Positions 16,833 to 25,750 are shown, numbered from the stretch's first letter. The stretch is DNA of 64,000 bases from Tenggerimyces flavus (GCF_016907715.1 NZ_JAFBCM010000001.1:7231420-7295419); one strand, 5' to 3'. A program made the numbers and translations. Notes: generated from the sequence alone by a model not told the origin.

Positions 16833-17507
16833 TCACTGGTCAACGAGCGTCTCGGACAAGGATCCGGCGACGTGCTCCTGGCGGGCTTCGTCCAGATAGA
16901 CCGCACCATGGGCGACGAGGACCTGGACCGCATGGAGGAAGCGAACGAGGACCAGGTGTGGCTCGGCCTCGAACGTCTCCTGGACGTCCGGATTCAACCG
17001 GCCCACCGCGGCGAAGATCTCGCAAGCGTGCCAGAGACTGTCGCAGGCCGAACCCCAGTTCCACAGTTCGTACATCAGGTACGGCACCGTCACAGTCGGC
17101 CGACCGTCCGGGATCCCGAGACCGAAACTCAGCGGGTCTTCGGGCGCGTTTCCCAAGCCCGCCAGCAAAGAACGCGTCCGGAACGACTTGGCGAAGTGGA
17201 TCGCGTCGTCTCCCTCGGGATCGACTTCGACGACCAGCTCGCGATCGATGAGCTGGTCCAGTGCGGTCGGGGCGTCGCCGATCCCGGATGCGCGGGCGGT
17301 GTTCTCGACATCGACGCGGGTCCACGGTTCCATGCCCGCACCTCCGCCCAAGCCGTGCGAGAGGGCCCAGACGACGAGCTGCTCGGCCGCGTTCAGTTTG
17401 AACGTTCGCCAACCCACACGGACGATGTGGGCGTCCAGCGGCGCTCCCTCTGACGGGTAGAAGGCGCCGAGGTAGTGGCCGATCGGGAAGATGAGAGACG
17501 AGGTCAT
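16833..17507 (-). CDS. Hypothetical protein, second of two tandem paralogues
   Basis: 224 residues from ATG 17507 (MTSSLIFPIGHYLGAFYP). I do not recognise the family. It is clearly homologous to the preceding gene: both share an N-terminal FP-x-GH-x-x-GA-x-Y block, a QxVVWxLxHG block, a middle TGI/SGI-D-A block and an LGN-x-P-x-x-P/W-x-FG-x-G block followed by a Trp-rich segment and a W-x-AC motif. No transmembrane segment or signal peptide is visible. Its start overlaps the paralogue stop (ATGA), so the two are translationally coupled. Location between the ESX locus and a toxin/immunity pair suggests a role with one of them, but this is inference. Confidence 0.7.
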   Translation of the reverse strand: MTSSLIFPIGHYLGAFYPSEGAPLDAHIVRVGWRTFKLNAAEQLVVWALSHGLGGGAGMEPWTRVDVENTARASGIGDAPTALDQLIDRELVVEVDPEGDDAIHFAKSFRTRSLLAGLGNAPEDPLSFGLGIPDGRPTVTVPYLMYELWNWGSACDSLWHACEIFAAVGRLNPDVQETFEAEPHLVLVRFLHAVQVLVAHGAVYLDEARQEHVAGSLSETLVDQ

Positions 17508-18202
17508 GCTGCCGCCTTCGGGTGAGGGTGCTGAAGCCGGAACGCGATGTCGAGATGGGCGGCGCCGGCCGCCAGGATCCCGTGCAACGCGCCGAGGAAG
17601 CCGGTGAGCAGACGTTTCGGGTCGGTGGACTCGGGATCGTCCACGCCATGACGTTCGGCGATCTCCGCCGCGCTGCGGCAGGCGTCCCACAAGGTCTCGT
17701 CCATCGACGACCACTGCCACAGATCGAAGACCGGAAAGGTCACCTTCACGATCGGCATGTCGACGAGGCCAATGCCGAACAGCCACGGCTCCTTCGGCGA
17801 GTTGCCCAATCCCAGCATCGACGGCAGGAGTCGATGGCCGATGGCGAATGAACGGGCGTCTCGCGACCCAGGCGCGACCCCCACCAGCAGCCCTTTCTCG
17901 GTCAGCTCGTCGACGAGGTCGACCGCGTCCACGATGCCCGTCGCCTTCGCGAGAGTCTCTACGGACTGGCGACCCCACGGGGTTTCGCTCTGGATGGCCT
18001 CCTGCGATCCATGCGCCAGCCTCCACACAACGAACTGCTGCCGCGTCAGCTCGTGGTAGTGCGGGCCGAGCCGGACACGCCGACTCGGGTCGGTCGAGGT
18101 GCCCGCCTGGTAGTAGGCGCCGATGTCGTGGCCGAGCGGAAACAGCAGCGGTACGGCGGCATCGACGCCCGTGGGCTGTCCGGCAGCCGCGCGGATGGTC
18201 AT
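17504..18202 (-). CDS. Hypothetical protein, first of two tandem paralogues
   Basis: 232 residues. Same unrecognised family as the downstream overlapping gene: LLFPLGHDIGAYYQAG, QQFVVWRLAHGSQE, ATGIVDAVDLVDEL, LGLGNSPKEPWLFGIGL, DLWQWSSMDETLWDACRSA. The middle part (about residues 60-120) could be a winged-helix-like unit, since it alternates helices with a TGI turn and an LLVGVAPGSRD hairpin, but this is speculative. No membrane segments. It is cytoplasmic by composition. The tandem copies have diverged strongly, pointing to an old duplication with possible heteromer formation. Confidence 0.7.
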   Translation of the reverse strand: MTIRAAAGQPTGVDAAVPLLFPLGHDIGAYYQAGTSTDPSRRVRLGPHYHELTRQQFVVWRLAHGSQEAIQSETPWGRQSVETLAKATGIVDAVDLVDELTEKGLLVGVAPGSRDARSFAIGHRLLPSMLGLGNSPKEPWLFGIGLVDMPIVKVTFPVFDLWQWSSMDETLWDACRSAAEIAERHGVDDPESTDPKRLLTGFLGALHGILAAGAAHLDIAFRLQHPHPKAAA

Positions 18203-18300
18203 TCCGCGAAGCTAACCGCGAAGTTCGCCCCTGAGCCGACGATGGCAGGTCTATGCCGTGCGGGCTTTCCCAGGCTCGAGCCGCGATTAGAGTCGCCAGG

Positions 18301-19008
18301 ATGATCGACCGTGAGGAAGCTGCCAGGATCGCGAGTCGATGGGTCGCGGCGAGCACGCCAAGCCACCCCGCGGCAACCGCCGTTGTCCACGAGTTCGAGC
18401 TCGGATTCGTCGTCTGGGCAGGAGAGTCCAGCTTCACGGACCGCCGCGGGGTCATCGACCGCGAGACCGGGGAGTTGTCCGTCTGGCCGGCGTTGCCCGT
18501 GGATCAGGTGGTCGCCGCGTTCCAGGAGCGCCGTGTCCAACGTTCGCCCGCTCCCCTCACCTGGGATCCAGGGGCCCGAACCAAGCGGGATCTCCGTCGT
18601 CTCGCGGCGCCGGCGAACCTGTCGGAGCTGCTGTTCTCCGACGGTCGCGTTCTCACCGCTCGCAGCGCGAAGTGCGACGTCCAACCGAACCACCACAGGC
18701 TGGTGCGAGGGTTCTACGCCGCACTGCCAGGGGAGTTCTTCGAACGCGGCTACACCCGTTGCTCCGAGGCCGCCGTCCTCTCCGATGCCCTGCACGCCGA
18801 GGATGCCCGGCGGGCAGCCGACGAGTCGCCTCCCATCACGCTGGAAGAAGCCCGAGCGGTCCTGTTCGCGGGAGCGGCCGTCGTCACCGTTCGACTCAGG
18901 GAGCTGGGCGATCCGATGGGTGGGAAGTCCGCACCACCTTGCGTGACGTGCGCTCTGCTCGGCGCGCATCTCGGCTTCCAGCTCAGCCTCCCAGAGGAGG
19001 ACGTGTGA
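18301..19008 (+). CDS. YrhB/Imm35-like plus YwqJ-type deaminase domain protein
   Basis: 235 residues from ATG 18301. The first 75 residues resemble the YrhB/Imm35-like module (REEAARIASRWV, FVVWAGES, GVIDRETGELSVWPALP). The C-terminal part matches the cytidine-deaminase-like YwqJ group: a HxE/CxE-type motif GYTRCSEAAVLSDAL (C154, E156) and a PCxxC motif APPCVTCALLGAHLG (C214, C217), which together would bind zinc and supply the catalytic Glu. YwqJ-type deaminases are known toxin domains in polymorphic toxin systems, often exported by type VII or related routes. The overlapping downstream gene looks like its immunity protein, so a toxin role is likely. The substrate is unknown. Confidence 0.75.
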   Translation: MIDREEAARIASRWVAASTPSHPAATAVVHEFELGFVVWAGESSFTDRRGVIDRETGELSVWPALPVDQVVAAFQERRVQRSPAPLTWDPGARTKRDLRRLAAPANLSELLFSDGRVLTARSAKCDVQPNHHRLVRGFYAALPGEFFERGYTRCSEAAVLSDALHAEDARRAADESPPITLEEARAVLFAGAAVVTVRLRELGDPMGGKSAPPCVTCALLGAHLGFQLSLPEEDV

Positions 19009-19442
19009 CGACGGTCGAGCGGTTCGCGCCCGAGGTGGAATCCGTGCTGCGAGAGGCCGGCTGGTCGGAGGGCAGGAGAGCGGAGTCCCGAGTCGCCGCC
19101 TTCTCGGCGGTGGTCGACGCACTGCTCGAGTTCGGTGGCCTGTACGTGATCCAAGACGGCCCCGGCCGCCACGTACGCCGCCGGCCGTTCGCTCTCGACC
19201 CCGCCCTCGACGCCACCAGCACGAAGACGCTCGCCGAGCTGAAAGGCCTGCTCGGTCATCGAGTCTTCCCGCTGGGCATGGAAGGCGATCACGACGCGAT
19301 CCTCGTCATCGACGAGACGGGGCGAGTGTTCAGCATCGACCACGCTGGAGAGTGGTTCCTCGGCGCCACGATCGACGACGCGCTGGTCACGCTCGTGACG
19401 GGACGTCTGCCACCGCGGCTGGATGACGACGGCCGGTGGTGA
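19005..19442 (+). CDS. SUKH-3-type immunity protein
   Basis: 145 residues from GTG 19005, overlapping the deaminase stop by 4 nt (GTGA), with GAGGAGG at 18994-19000. The N-terminus (RFAPEVESVLREAGWSEGRR) and the later pattern of an FGGL strand, an IDETGRVFSIDHAGEWFLG stretch and an LVTLVTGRLP helix fit the SUKH-3 immunity family. SUKH proteins neutralise diverse toxins in contact-dependent and polymorphic toxin systems. Close linkage to a YwqJ-type deaminase supports this pairing. It is cytoplasmic, with no signal peptide. Confidence 0.8.
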   Translation: MTTVERFAPEVESVLREAGWSEGRRAESRVAAFSAVVDALLEFGGLYVIQDGPGRHVRRRPFALDPALDATSTKTLAELKGLLGHRVFPLGMEGDHDAILVIDETGRVFSIDHAGEWFLGATIDDALVTLVTGRLPPRLDDDGRW

Positions 19443-19455
19443 ATCCGCGGAATCG

Positions 19456-19983
19456 TCAGGCCGACATGGTGGTCTGGGTCGCCGCCATCGGACTCGGTCC
19501 CGGGTGGCGCTTCGATCGACGACGCTGGCGCCTGGGCTCGAGCACGCGGTAGATCGTGGCGCGCGACACCAGGAACATCGACGCGACCTTCTGAACCGAC
19601 TGCCCGTCGTCAAGCGCAGCTTGCGCGGCTGCCCGATCCTCCACGCCGAGCTTCCGTGGACGTCCCCGCCGGCGGGCGGGCGTCCTCGCGTCCTTGGCAC
19701 GTCGAGCCTCGAGCTGCTCGTACGCGCGGATCATCCGTTCCACATCCGCGGGCGACGCCGACAGGAGTGTCGCGAGCTCGTCGACCGACCCGGCGTTCGA
19801 CTCGCGCAGCTGCACAGCGGTCGAAGCGCGAAGGTCCGACAGTTCCGCGGACAGCCGCACGTACGCTTGCAGCAAGGTGTTCGAGATCGCGAGCATCTCC
19901 TCCAGAGTGTCGGCTCGCCTCATACTGGCGACGGCCTCGTCGTGCAGAGCTCGCAGCCGGGCCAACGTCGCCTCGATGAACAA
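19456..19983 (-). CDS. Helix-turn-helix protein with recombinase-type C-terminal HTH
   Basis: 175 residues if TTG 19983 is used, which has GAGGAGG 8 nt upstream; a TTG 24 nt further upstream is the other option. The N-terminal 110 residues are helical and charged, perhaps a coiled coil for oligomerisation (LARLRALHDEAVASM, AYVRLSAELSDLR). The C-terminal region has GRPRKLGVEDRAAAQAALDD and QSVQKVASMFLVSRATIYRV, the HTH_Hin/resolvase-type motif. There is no serine recombinase catalytic domain, so it is more likely a DNA-binding regulator. It is convergent with the SUKH gene and divergent from the DinB-like gene. Confidence 0.65.
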   Translation of the reverse strand: MFIEATLARLRALHDEAVASMRRADTLEEMLAISNTLLQAYVRLSAELSDLRASTAVQLRESNAGSVDELATLLSASPADVERMIRAYEQLEARRAKDARTPARRRGRPRKLGVEDRAAAQAALDDGQSVQKVASMFLVSRATIYRVLEPRRQRRRSKRHPGPSPMAATQTTMSA

Positions 19984-20225
19984 GCCGATCACCTCCTCTG
20001 GGTCCAACGCAGTCCATCCCCTCCGATGGGCAAGTTACTTGGCCCGGATTGCGCGGACATAGTCCGGAAAACCACCTACAGGTGACGGAGACCGGAGGCC
20101 GTTCGAATGAGGCAGTTCGGCAGTCGAACGCGGCGTCGTCCGGAACATTCCGGACTGCTGGCGAACAGGAAGTCGATGGACGATCAAGGCAGAGTTCCAC
20201 TGCCCGCCATGAAACGTAGGCCACG

Positions 20226-21044
20226 ATGTTGCCTGTCGAGGACGACCCACGCGACGTCGCGTACCGCACCCTGGACGCGTTCACAGCCGAGAACGAAGAG
20301 CTCGACAAACTCCTGGCGAGCCTCTCCTACGACGTCTGGTCGACGCCAACCCCCTCGGAGGGATGGACGATCGCACGCCAGGTCGCCCATCTGACCCTGC
20401 GCGCACAGGATGCGATCGAGGCGATGACGGACCGCCGCCGCCTTCTGCTGACAGTAGAGCGTGCTTCGCCAAGCCCACACCATGACGCCGACTACGGCGG
20501 GCTCGCGCTGGCCAATCGCCATCCGGAGACGCTGCTGACGCAATGGCGCGAAGCCCGTGAACAGTTCGAGAGCACGAGCCACGGAATCCTCGAAGGCGAC
20601 ATTTCATCGTTACCTGGTGCGGGAAGCGAACGTCTCGTCACGATCGCGACCGCGTACGGCCTGATGCGAACGTGGGCTCACGCGCAGGACATCTTCGACG
20701 CGTTGGACCGGCCGCGAATGCCTAGCGAACGTCTTTGGTACGTCGCCGATCTCGGCATCGGTATGGACGACCCGCGGTTCACCGCGCACGGGGTCCTCCC
20801 CCTTGGCCAAATGGAGTGCCGCATCGAGCTCGCCAGTCCGATCGGAGCCCTTTGGATCTGGGGCGATCCGACCGCGGCCGCGCGACTGAGAGGGACCGCC
20901 GAGGACTTCTGCCTCTATGTCACCCGTCGCCGGACCCGCTGGGAGGTCGAGCTCACCGCGACCATGGAGGTCGAGGCCTGGATGTCCACGGCCCCGATGC
21001 TCCTCGCCCCAGCGGGTCGGGGCTACGGGCCGATCTCCGCCTAG
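20226..21044 (+). CDS. DinB/TIGR03084-type mycothiol-dependent maleylpyruvate isomerase-like protein
   Basis: 272 residues. The N-terminal four-helix region has the DinB/MDMPI pattern: LDAFTAENEELDKLLASL, SEGWTIARQVAHLTLRAQDA with a potential metal His, and a later GLMRTWAHAQDIFDAL with a second His. The C-terminal part contains the wHTH-like/SCP2-like MDMPI_C region (GVLPLGQMECRIELASPIG, IWGDPTAAARLRGTAEDFCLYVTRR). Members use mycothiol, which suits an actinomycete, but substrates are mostly unknown. It is divergent from the HTH gene, which might regulate it. Confidence 0.75.
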   Translation: MLPVEDDPRDVAYRTLDAFTAENEELDKLLASLSYDVWSTPTPSEGWTIARQVAHLTLRAQDAIEAMTDRRRLLLTVERASPSPHHDADYGGLALANRHPETLLTQWREAREQFESTSHGILEGDISSLPGAGSERLVTIATAYGLMRTWAHAQDIFDALDRPRMPSERLWYVADLGIGMDDPRFTAHGVLPLGQMECRIELASPIGALWIWGDPTAAARLRGTAEDFCLYVTRRRTRWEVELTATMEVEAWMSTAPMLLAPAGRGYGPISA

Positions 21045-21068
21045 CGGCAACCGAGCGACCGAGCGAGG

Positions 21069-23966
21069 TCACGGCGACGCGACCCGCTCATCCCCCAACT
21101 CGACCGAACGAGTCGACGCCCTCGCGACGGCCGCCGCGACCTCGCTCCTGGACGACACCTCGAGCTTGGCGAAGATCCGTTCCAAGTAGGTCTCCACAGT
21201 CCGCGGGCTAAGCTTCAGGCTGGTCCCGATCTGCCGGTTCGTACGTCCATCGCTCACGAGGTCGGCGATCTGCCGCTCCCGAGAGCTGAGACCCGTCAGC
21301 GCGTTCGACCCACGATCCCGCATCCACCGCTTGCGAATCTGGTCGACCCGTTCCTGCAGCCTCGGGGCGTTGCAGCGCTGGAACAGCATCCAAGCGTGGT
21401 CGAAGAAGAGGGTGCTCTCGTGATCCTGGCCGGCTTCCGCGAAGGAGATTCCCGCGCTCAGGAAAGCATGTGCCGCATCGAGCGGGTAGCCCGCGGCCTC
21501 GAGGTCGACACCGGCCTCGCGGGCCAGGTCGGAGGCACTCGCCGGTTCGTCCACGGCGGTCACCATCGCCCGACCGAGCTTCGCCATAGCGATCATGCGT
21601 CGCTGGCCAAGTCCGCCGCTGACGGCTTCCGCGCATCGGATCCACTCCCTCGCGTCGGCCACGCGGCCCTGGGCGAGTTCGGCACCCGCGAGCCCGAGGT
21701 AGACCCACGTCCGGCTCATCACGTACAACCTGTCGAGCGACGGGCCGCCGCAGATTCGGAGCATGGTCTGGACGTACCAGGGTGAAGCCTTGCCCCGAGC
21801 GTTCGCCGCCATGATCTGGGCGTGCCTGCTCATCGGCGACTCGGCTCCGCTCAGCTCGATGACCTGCTCACTCAACGACAGGGCGGCAAGGTCATCGCCC
21901 GACCGCGCGGCGAACAACGCTTGGCAGACGAGCGAGATCCGACGAATCTCGTCATTGTCGAGCCGGCGAACGACATCGTCGAGATCCGCCACGTCGTCCT
22001 GGGCGGCGAGCTGGCCGAGTTGCGCCCGGGCGTGGACTATGCCAGCGAGCAGCCGCGCGAGGGCGTGGAGCTGTCCGGTCTCCCGCGCGATCCTGGCGCC
22101 GCGGGCGAAGTGCCGGAGCGCGTTCGCGGTGAGATCGAGCAGGTCCTCGATCCAGCCGAGCGACGAGACCGCGAGCAAGTGCTCGGCGAGCTCGCCGTCC
22201 GTCCTACTGTCCAGCAACGCGGACGCGGCATTCGCGTGTTCGATCGCCAGGTCGATGCGGCCCTCGGTCACCAACGAGTCGGCACGCGCGGTGAGCGCAC
22301 GGACGAGCCGCATCGGGTCGTCGATCTGTCGCGCCAGTTCGAGCGCACCGGAGCTCCACCTCGGGTCGGTGTTGGCCGAGAACATGTACCCGCATTGCGC
22401 GAGCTCGAGCATCAGGTCCACGCTCGCCCGCGACGACCGCCCGTCGTCCGGCTCGAGCTCGCGCATCAGCATGGCCCGGGTCTCCTCGAACATGCCAAGG
22501 TGTCGTTGCACCGTGGAGCAGAGGGTCACGATCTCCCATCGCATCGCACGCGGCATCGAGCTGGTCCGCAGGAGCCGGTGCAGAACGACGCGGCTGCGGA
22601 GCAGCTCGCCCGACCGGGCCAACGCTCCAGCCAGTCGAACGCTCAGCTCGAGGCGGGTGGTGGCATCGGCTTCCGACCCGGCGAGCATGACGATCGCCTT
22701 CTCCCACCAGCTCGCGGCGGAGTCGGGCGCGCGATCGAGGACCTGCTCGGCGGCACGCGCGAGCAACTCAGCGCCCTGACGGTCGCCCTGCCGTCCCGTT
22801 CGATGGACATGATGCGCCTGGTCGGGCAGGTCTGCCCCACGTCGGGCGAGCGCGGCCGCGGCCCGCCGGTGCGCCGCCATCCGCCAGCCCGCATCCGTGG
22901 ACTCGTAGACGAGCCGACCGAGAACAGGGTGCCGATACGTGAACCCGCCCGCTCGGGGGCGAATCATGTCCGCTGCCTGCAACTCGTCGATGGCCGTCAG
23001 TGCCTCGTCCAGATCGACCGCCGCGACCTCGGCAGCCAGATCGGGGTCGAACGGGTCGCCCACGACAGCGCCAGCACGAGCCACTCGCTGTCCTTCGAGG
23101 GACAGGGACTCGAACTCGCTGAGCAACGACGCGGCCACCTGCGGGGGAACGCTGGGCTCGTCGTACGGCGCCGGGCGCCCGCTCGAAGACGCTTCCGCGT
23201 AGGCCGCCAGCACCCGCAGGTAGAGCGGGTTTCCCCTGGCACGGCGGTAGATGTCGGCAAGTCGCACGCGACCGAGCTCCGGCCCCAACATCACCTCGGC
23301 GGACGCCCTCGTGAGCGGGCGAACCGTGATCACGGTCGTCGCGGCGGACTTCTCGGCCTCGGCGAACGCCGTCACGAGCCGAGTCGCGAGCTGCCGCGGC
23401 CGATACGCGACGACCAACAGAACTGGCGCGTGCGGTGGGTGCCGAAGGAGGTACTCGAGAACCTCCACCGAGGTAGCGTCGGCCCAGTGGAGATCATCGA
23501 TGGTCACCACGAGCCCAGGCGGCTTCGCCAAGCGTTCGAACAGCTCACGAACAGCGCTTCGAACGAGGTGGAGTCTCACTCCGCGCGGATCGTCGAGCTG
23601 TCCGGACGCGTAGCCGCGCAAGGACGGAAACACTCCAGCCAGCAGCGCGGCAGTCGCGCCGTCCATCTCCGCGACCGCATCCGTCGTTCGAGACGCTCCG
23701 AGACTCCCGAAGGCGTCAGCGAACAGCTCGAGTGGACGTTCCGCCCCTGGCTGAGTGCAGGTCCCCTCGAGAAACGTCATGCCGGCGATAGTCGCGAGCT
23801 CGTGGACGCGGTGGAGGAGCTGGGTCTTTCCGATCCCGCCATCACCGACGAGCTGAACGACACCCGCGGGTTGGGTCGAGCCGAGTTCGTGGATCGCCTT
23901 CTGCAGCATGGCGAGCTCGTCATCTCGGTCCAGCAGGTGGTTGGACTCGATCTCCGTCAATCCCAC
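21069..23966 (-). CDS. LAL-type (large ATP-binding LuxR family) transcriptional regulator
   Basis: 965 residues from GTG 23966 with AGGAGG just upstream. The N-terminal AAA ATPase shows Walker A LVGDGGIGKTQLLH (about 40) and Walker B LVVTIDDLHWADA. A long TPR-like helical middle region (about 350-880) follows. The C-terminal LuxR HTH (about 900-960) reads GLSSRERQIADLVSDG, TNRQIGTSLKLSPRTVETYL, IFAKLEVSSRSEVAAAV. These regulators are often pathway-specific activators in actinomycete secondary metabolism. It is followed by the P450 gene on the same strand upstream (143 bp gap), so they may be functionally linked. Confidence 0.92.
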   Translation of the reverse strand: MGLTEIESNHLLDRDDELAMLQKAIHELGSTQPAGVVQLVGDGGIGKTQLLHRVHELATIAGMTFLEGTCTQPGAERPLELFADAFGSLGASRTTDAVAEMDGATAALLAGVFPSLRGYASGQLDDPRGVRLHLVRSAVRELFERLAKPPGLVVTIDDLHWADATSVEVLEYLLRHPPHAPVLLVVAYRPRQLATRLVTAFAEAEKSAATTVITVRPLTRASAEVMLGPELGRVRLADIYRRARGNPLYLRVLAAYAEASSSGRPAPYDEPSVPPQVAASLLSEFESLSLEGQRVARAGAVVGDPFDPDLAAEVAAVDLDEALTAIDELQAADMIRPRAGGFTYRHPVLGRLVYESTDAGWRMAAHRRAAAALARRGADLPDQAHHVHRTGRQGDRQGAELLARAAEQVLDRAPDSAASWWEKAIVMLAGSEADATTRLELSVRLAGALARSGELLRSRVVLHRLLRTSSMPRAMRWEIVTLCSTVQRHLGMFEETRAMLMRELEPDDGRSSRASVDLMLELAQCGYMFSANTDPRWSSGALELARQIDDPMRLVRALTARADSLVTEGRIDLAIEHANAASALLDSRTDGELAEHLLAVSSLGWIEDLLDLTANALRHFARGARIARETGQLHALARLLAGIVHARAQLGQLAAQDDVADLDDVVRRLDNDEIRRISLVCQALFAARSGDDLAALSLSEQVIELSGAESPMSRHAQIMAANARGKASPWYVQTMLRICGGPSLDRLYVMSRTWVYLGLAGAELAQGRVADAREWIRCAEAVSGGLGQRRMIAMAKLGRAMVTAVDEPASASDLAREAGVDLEAAGYPLDAAHAFLSAGISFAEAGQDHESTLFFDHAWMLFQRCNAPRLQERVDQIRKRWMRDRGSNALTGLSSRERQIADLVSDGRTNRQIGTSLKLSPRTVETYLERIFAKLEVSSRSEVAAAVARASTRSVELGDERVASP

Positions 23967-24111
23967 AGATCCTCCTGGTGGACGCGTTCGTAGGCCGACG
24001 CTCCACCAGCTTGACGGTTCTTGCAGCTACCTGGAAGACATTTCATGTTCGATCTGGATCATGTCACCCGAATGGGTCTTCCAGGACACCGGAAGCGGTC
24101 CGTACTCTCCC

Positions 24112-25308
24112 TCAGCCCTCGGCGGCGAGGGGAAGGGTCGACAGCCCGCGAATGGTCGACGTGTCCCGCCATCGCGGCTCTCCGGCGAGCCCGAGGCGGG
24201 GGAACCGGTCGAAGAGTCTGGACACCAGAACCGCGCCCTCGATGCGGGCCAGCGGCGTACCGAGGCAGAAGTGTGGTCCTCCGCCGAACGCCACGTGCCG
24301 GTTGTCGGCGCGGCCGAGATCGAGGCGATCGGGGTCGGCGAACTGGTCCGGATCGCGGTTGGCCGCGCCCAAGCAGAGAAGGACCACGTCGTGAGGGCGC
24401 AGGTGCCGGTTGCCGATGTCGAGGTCGGTCTTGGTCACGCGCGAAACGAACTGGACGGGCGAGTCGAATCGCAGCAGCTCCTCGACGGCGGACCCCACGA
24501 TGCCGGGGTCCTCGCGCAAACGGGCGAGCTCGTTCGGATGCTGGAGCAGCGCGAGAACGCCGTTGCCGATGAGGTTGATCGTCGTGTCGTGACCGGCGAA
24601 CAGGAGCAGGTTCGCCATCGAGACCACCTCGGACCTCGTGAGCCGATCCCCTGCTTCCTCGACGACCAGCAGCATGCTCAGCAGATCATCGCCAGGCTTC
24701 GCGCTTCGTTCGACCGACAGCTCCTCGAAGTAGGTGGTCAACGCGACCCAGCCGCGCAAGCCGGTCTGACGTCTCTCGACGCTCGTCACCAACTCGAACA
24801 GGTAGGTCAGCTCGGCCGAGCACGCTCGAATGAACTGACGGTCGCCCGCTGGCACCGCCAACATTTCGCAGATCACCTCGACCGGCAAGGGCCGCGCCAG
24901 GCTCTCCATCAGCTCGAATCGACCGTCCACCCGTTCGAGCAGGCCGTCGACGATCGCTTCGATGCGGGGGCGCAGCCCCTCGACCTGGCGAGGAGTGAAA
25001 GCCTTGTTGACGATCCGGCGCAGCCGCGTGTGATCGGGCAGGTCCAACGACACCATGGAGGGGTTCTCGGTAAGCGCCCGCAACGCCGGCGCCGCCTCCG
25101 TAGCCGTCCGGCGATCGGAACTGAGCCTGGGGTCGCGGAGCAGCGAAGCCACGTCGGCGTATCGGGTGAGAAGCCAACCACCTGGTGCGTTGAAATGGAC
25201 CGGATCGTCGAGCCGCAGCCGACGGTACGTGGGATAGGGATCTGCTAGAACCGCTGGGTCTGTCGGGTCGAAATCGTCAACGTCCATGGCGAATTCACGC
25301 GGACTCAA
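24112..25308 (-). CDS. Cytochrome P450
   Basis: 398 residues from TTG 25308, which has a GGGAGAG site; ATG 25287 (MDVDDFDPTDPAVL) is an equally plausible start without a clear ribosome site. Diagnostic motifs: I-helix oxygen-binding AGHDTT, K-helix E-x-x-R in AVEELLRF, and the heme-binding loop FGGGPHFCLGTPLARIE with the Cys ligand. Length and the LADPYPTYRRLR N-terminus fit soluble bacterial class I P450s. The natural substrate is not deducible. No ferredoxin or ferredoxin reductase is adjacent, so electrons must come from elsewhere. It sits among secondary-metabolism-style regulators. Confidence 0.95.
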   Translation of the reverse strand: MSPREFAMDVDDFDPTDPAVLADPYPTYRRLRLDDPVHFNAPGGWLLTRYADVASLLRDPRLSSDRRTATEAAPALRALTENPSMVSLDLPDHTRLRRIVNKAFTPRQVEGLRPRIEAIVDGLLERVDGRFELMESLARPLPVEVICEMLAVPAGDRQFIRACSAELTYLFELVTSVERRQTGLRGWVALTTYFEELSVERSAKPGDDLLSMLLVVEEAGDRLTRSEVVSMANLLLFAGHDTTINLIGNGVLALLQHPNELARLREDPGIVGSAVEELLRFDSPVQFVSRVTKTDLDIGNRHLRPHDVVLLCLGAANRDPDQFADPDRLDLGRADNRHVAFGGGPHFCLGTPLARIEGAVLVSRLFDRFPRLGLAGEPRWRDTSTIRGLSTLPLAAEG

Positions 25309-25431
25309 CGCACTCTCCCTCGGGTCGTGAGGTTCGTCACGAGGCAGAGAAGAACCTGTCCGCCCGCCTGCTGTCAACCCGATCACGCTCACAGCGAATC
25401 CCCTACACAGCAACGAACGGAGGGGTTGGCG

Positions 25432-25488
25432 ATGAGCGACGAGGTGTGGGCAGACATAGCTTGCGGACAGCGGTCCGGTTGGTCCTGA
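25432..25488 (+). other. Possible 18-residue ORF in the 25309-25750 intergenic region
   Basis: The 440-bp stretch between the P450 start and the StrR-type regulator holds no convincing larger gene. It does contain a short ATG ORF (MSDEVWADIACGQRSGWS) preceded by GGAGGGG 7 nt upstream. The good ribosome site is the only support. It could be a leader peptide, a remnant or chance. The palindrome at 25646-25668 lies in the same gap. Confidence 0.25.
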
Positions 25489-25645
25489 ACAACGACCACA
25501 ACGCTCTGGTGGCGGAACGCATCCTCCGGGCGGTCGGACTCGACGTGCGACGCGAAGGCGTACGGCTGGTCGTCCTGCCGGGCGCCGGACAGCAACGAGA
25601 CGTGGGAGAGGGACCTGTAGGTAGGGTTTTCATCGTGGTGAACGC

Positions 25646-25668
25646 CGCTTGTCGACTGTCGACAAGCG
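25646..25668. promoter_or_regulatory. Perfect palindrome upstream of the StrR-type regulator (candidate operator)
   Basis: Two 11-nt arms, CGCTTGTCGAC and its exact complement, separated by one T, centred about 94 bp before the regulator start at 25751. StrR-family activators bind inverted repeats with GTTCGA-like halves. This site contains GTCGAC halves, so autoregulation is plausible but not shown. Confidence 0.6.
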
Positions 25669-25750
25669 AAGTGGCATCGAGATGGCATCGACTCTCGGAA
25701 AAGTGAGGAGATCAATTGCCTGTCAGCGATCTCGAACCCACGGAGGGTCG

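Noticed and set aside
16740-17453. Long + strand open frame across the hypothetical paralogue
   Set aside because: It spans the intrinsic terminator at 16782-16818 and lies antisense to a protein with a paralogue next door; composition is of the shadow type.
25389-25715. Open frames on both strands in the gap before the StrR-type gene
   Set aside because: They cross the 23-bp palindrome and have no recognisable pattern or matching ribosome site.
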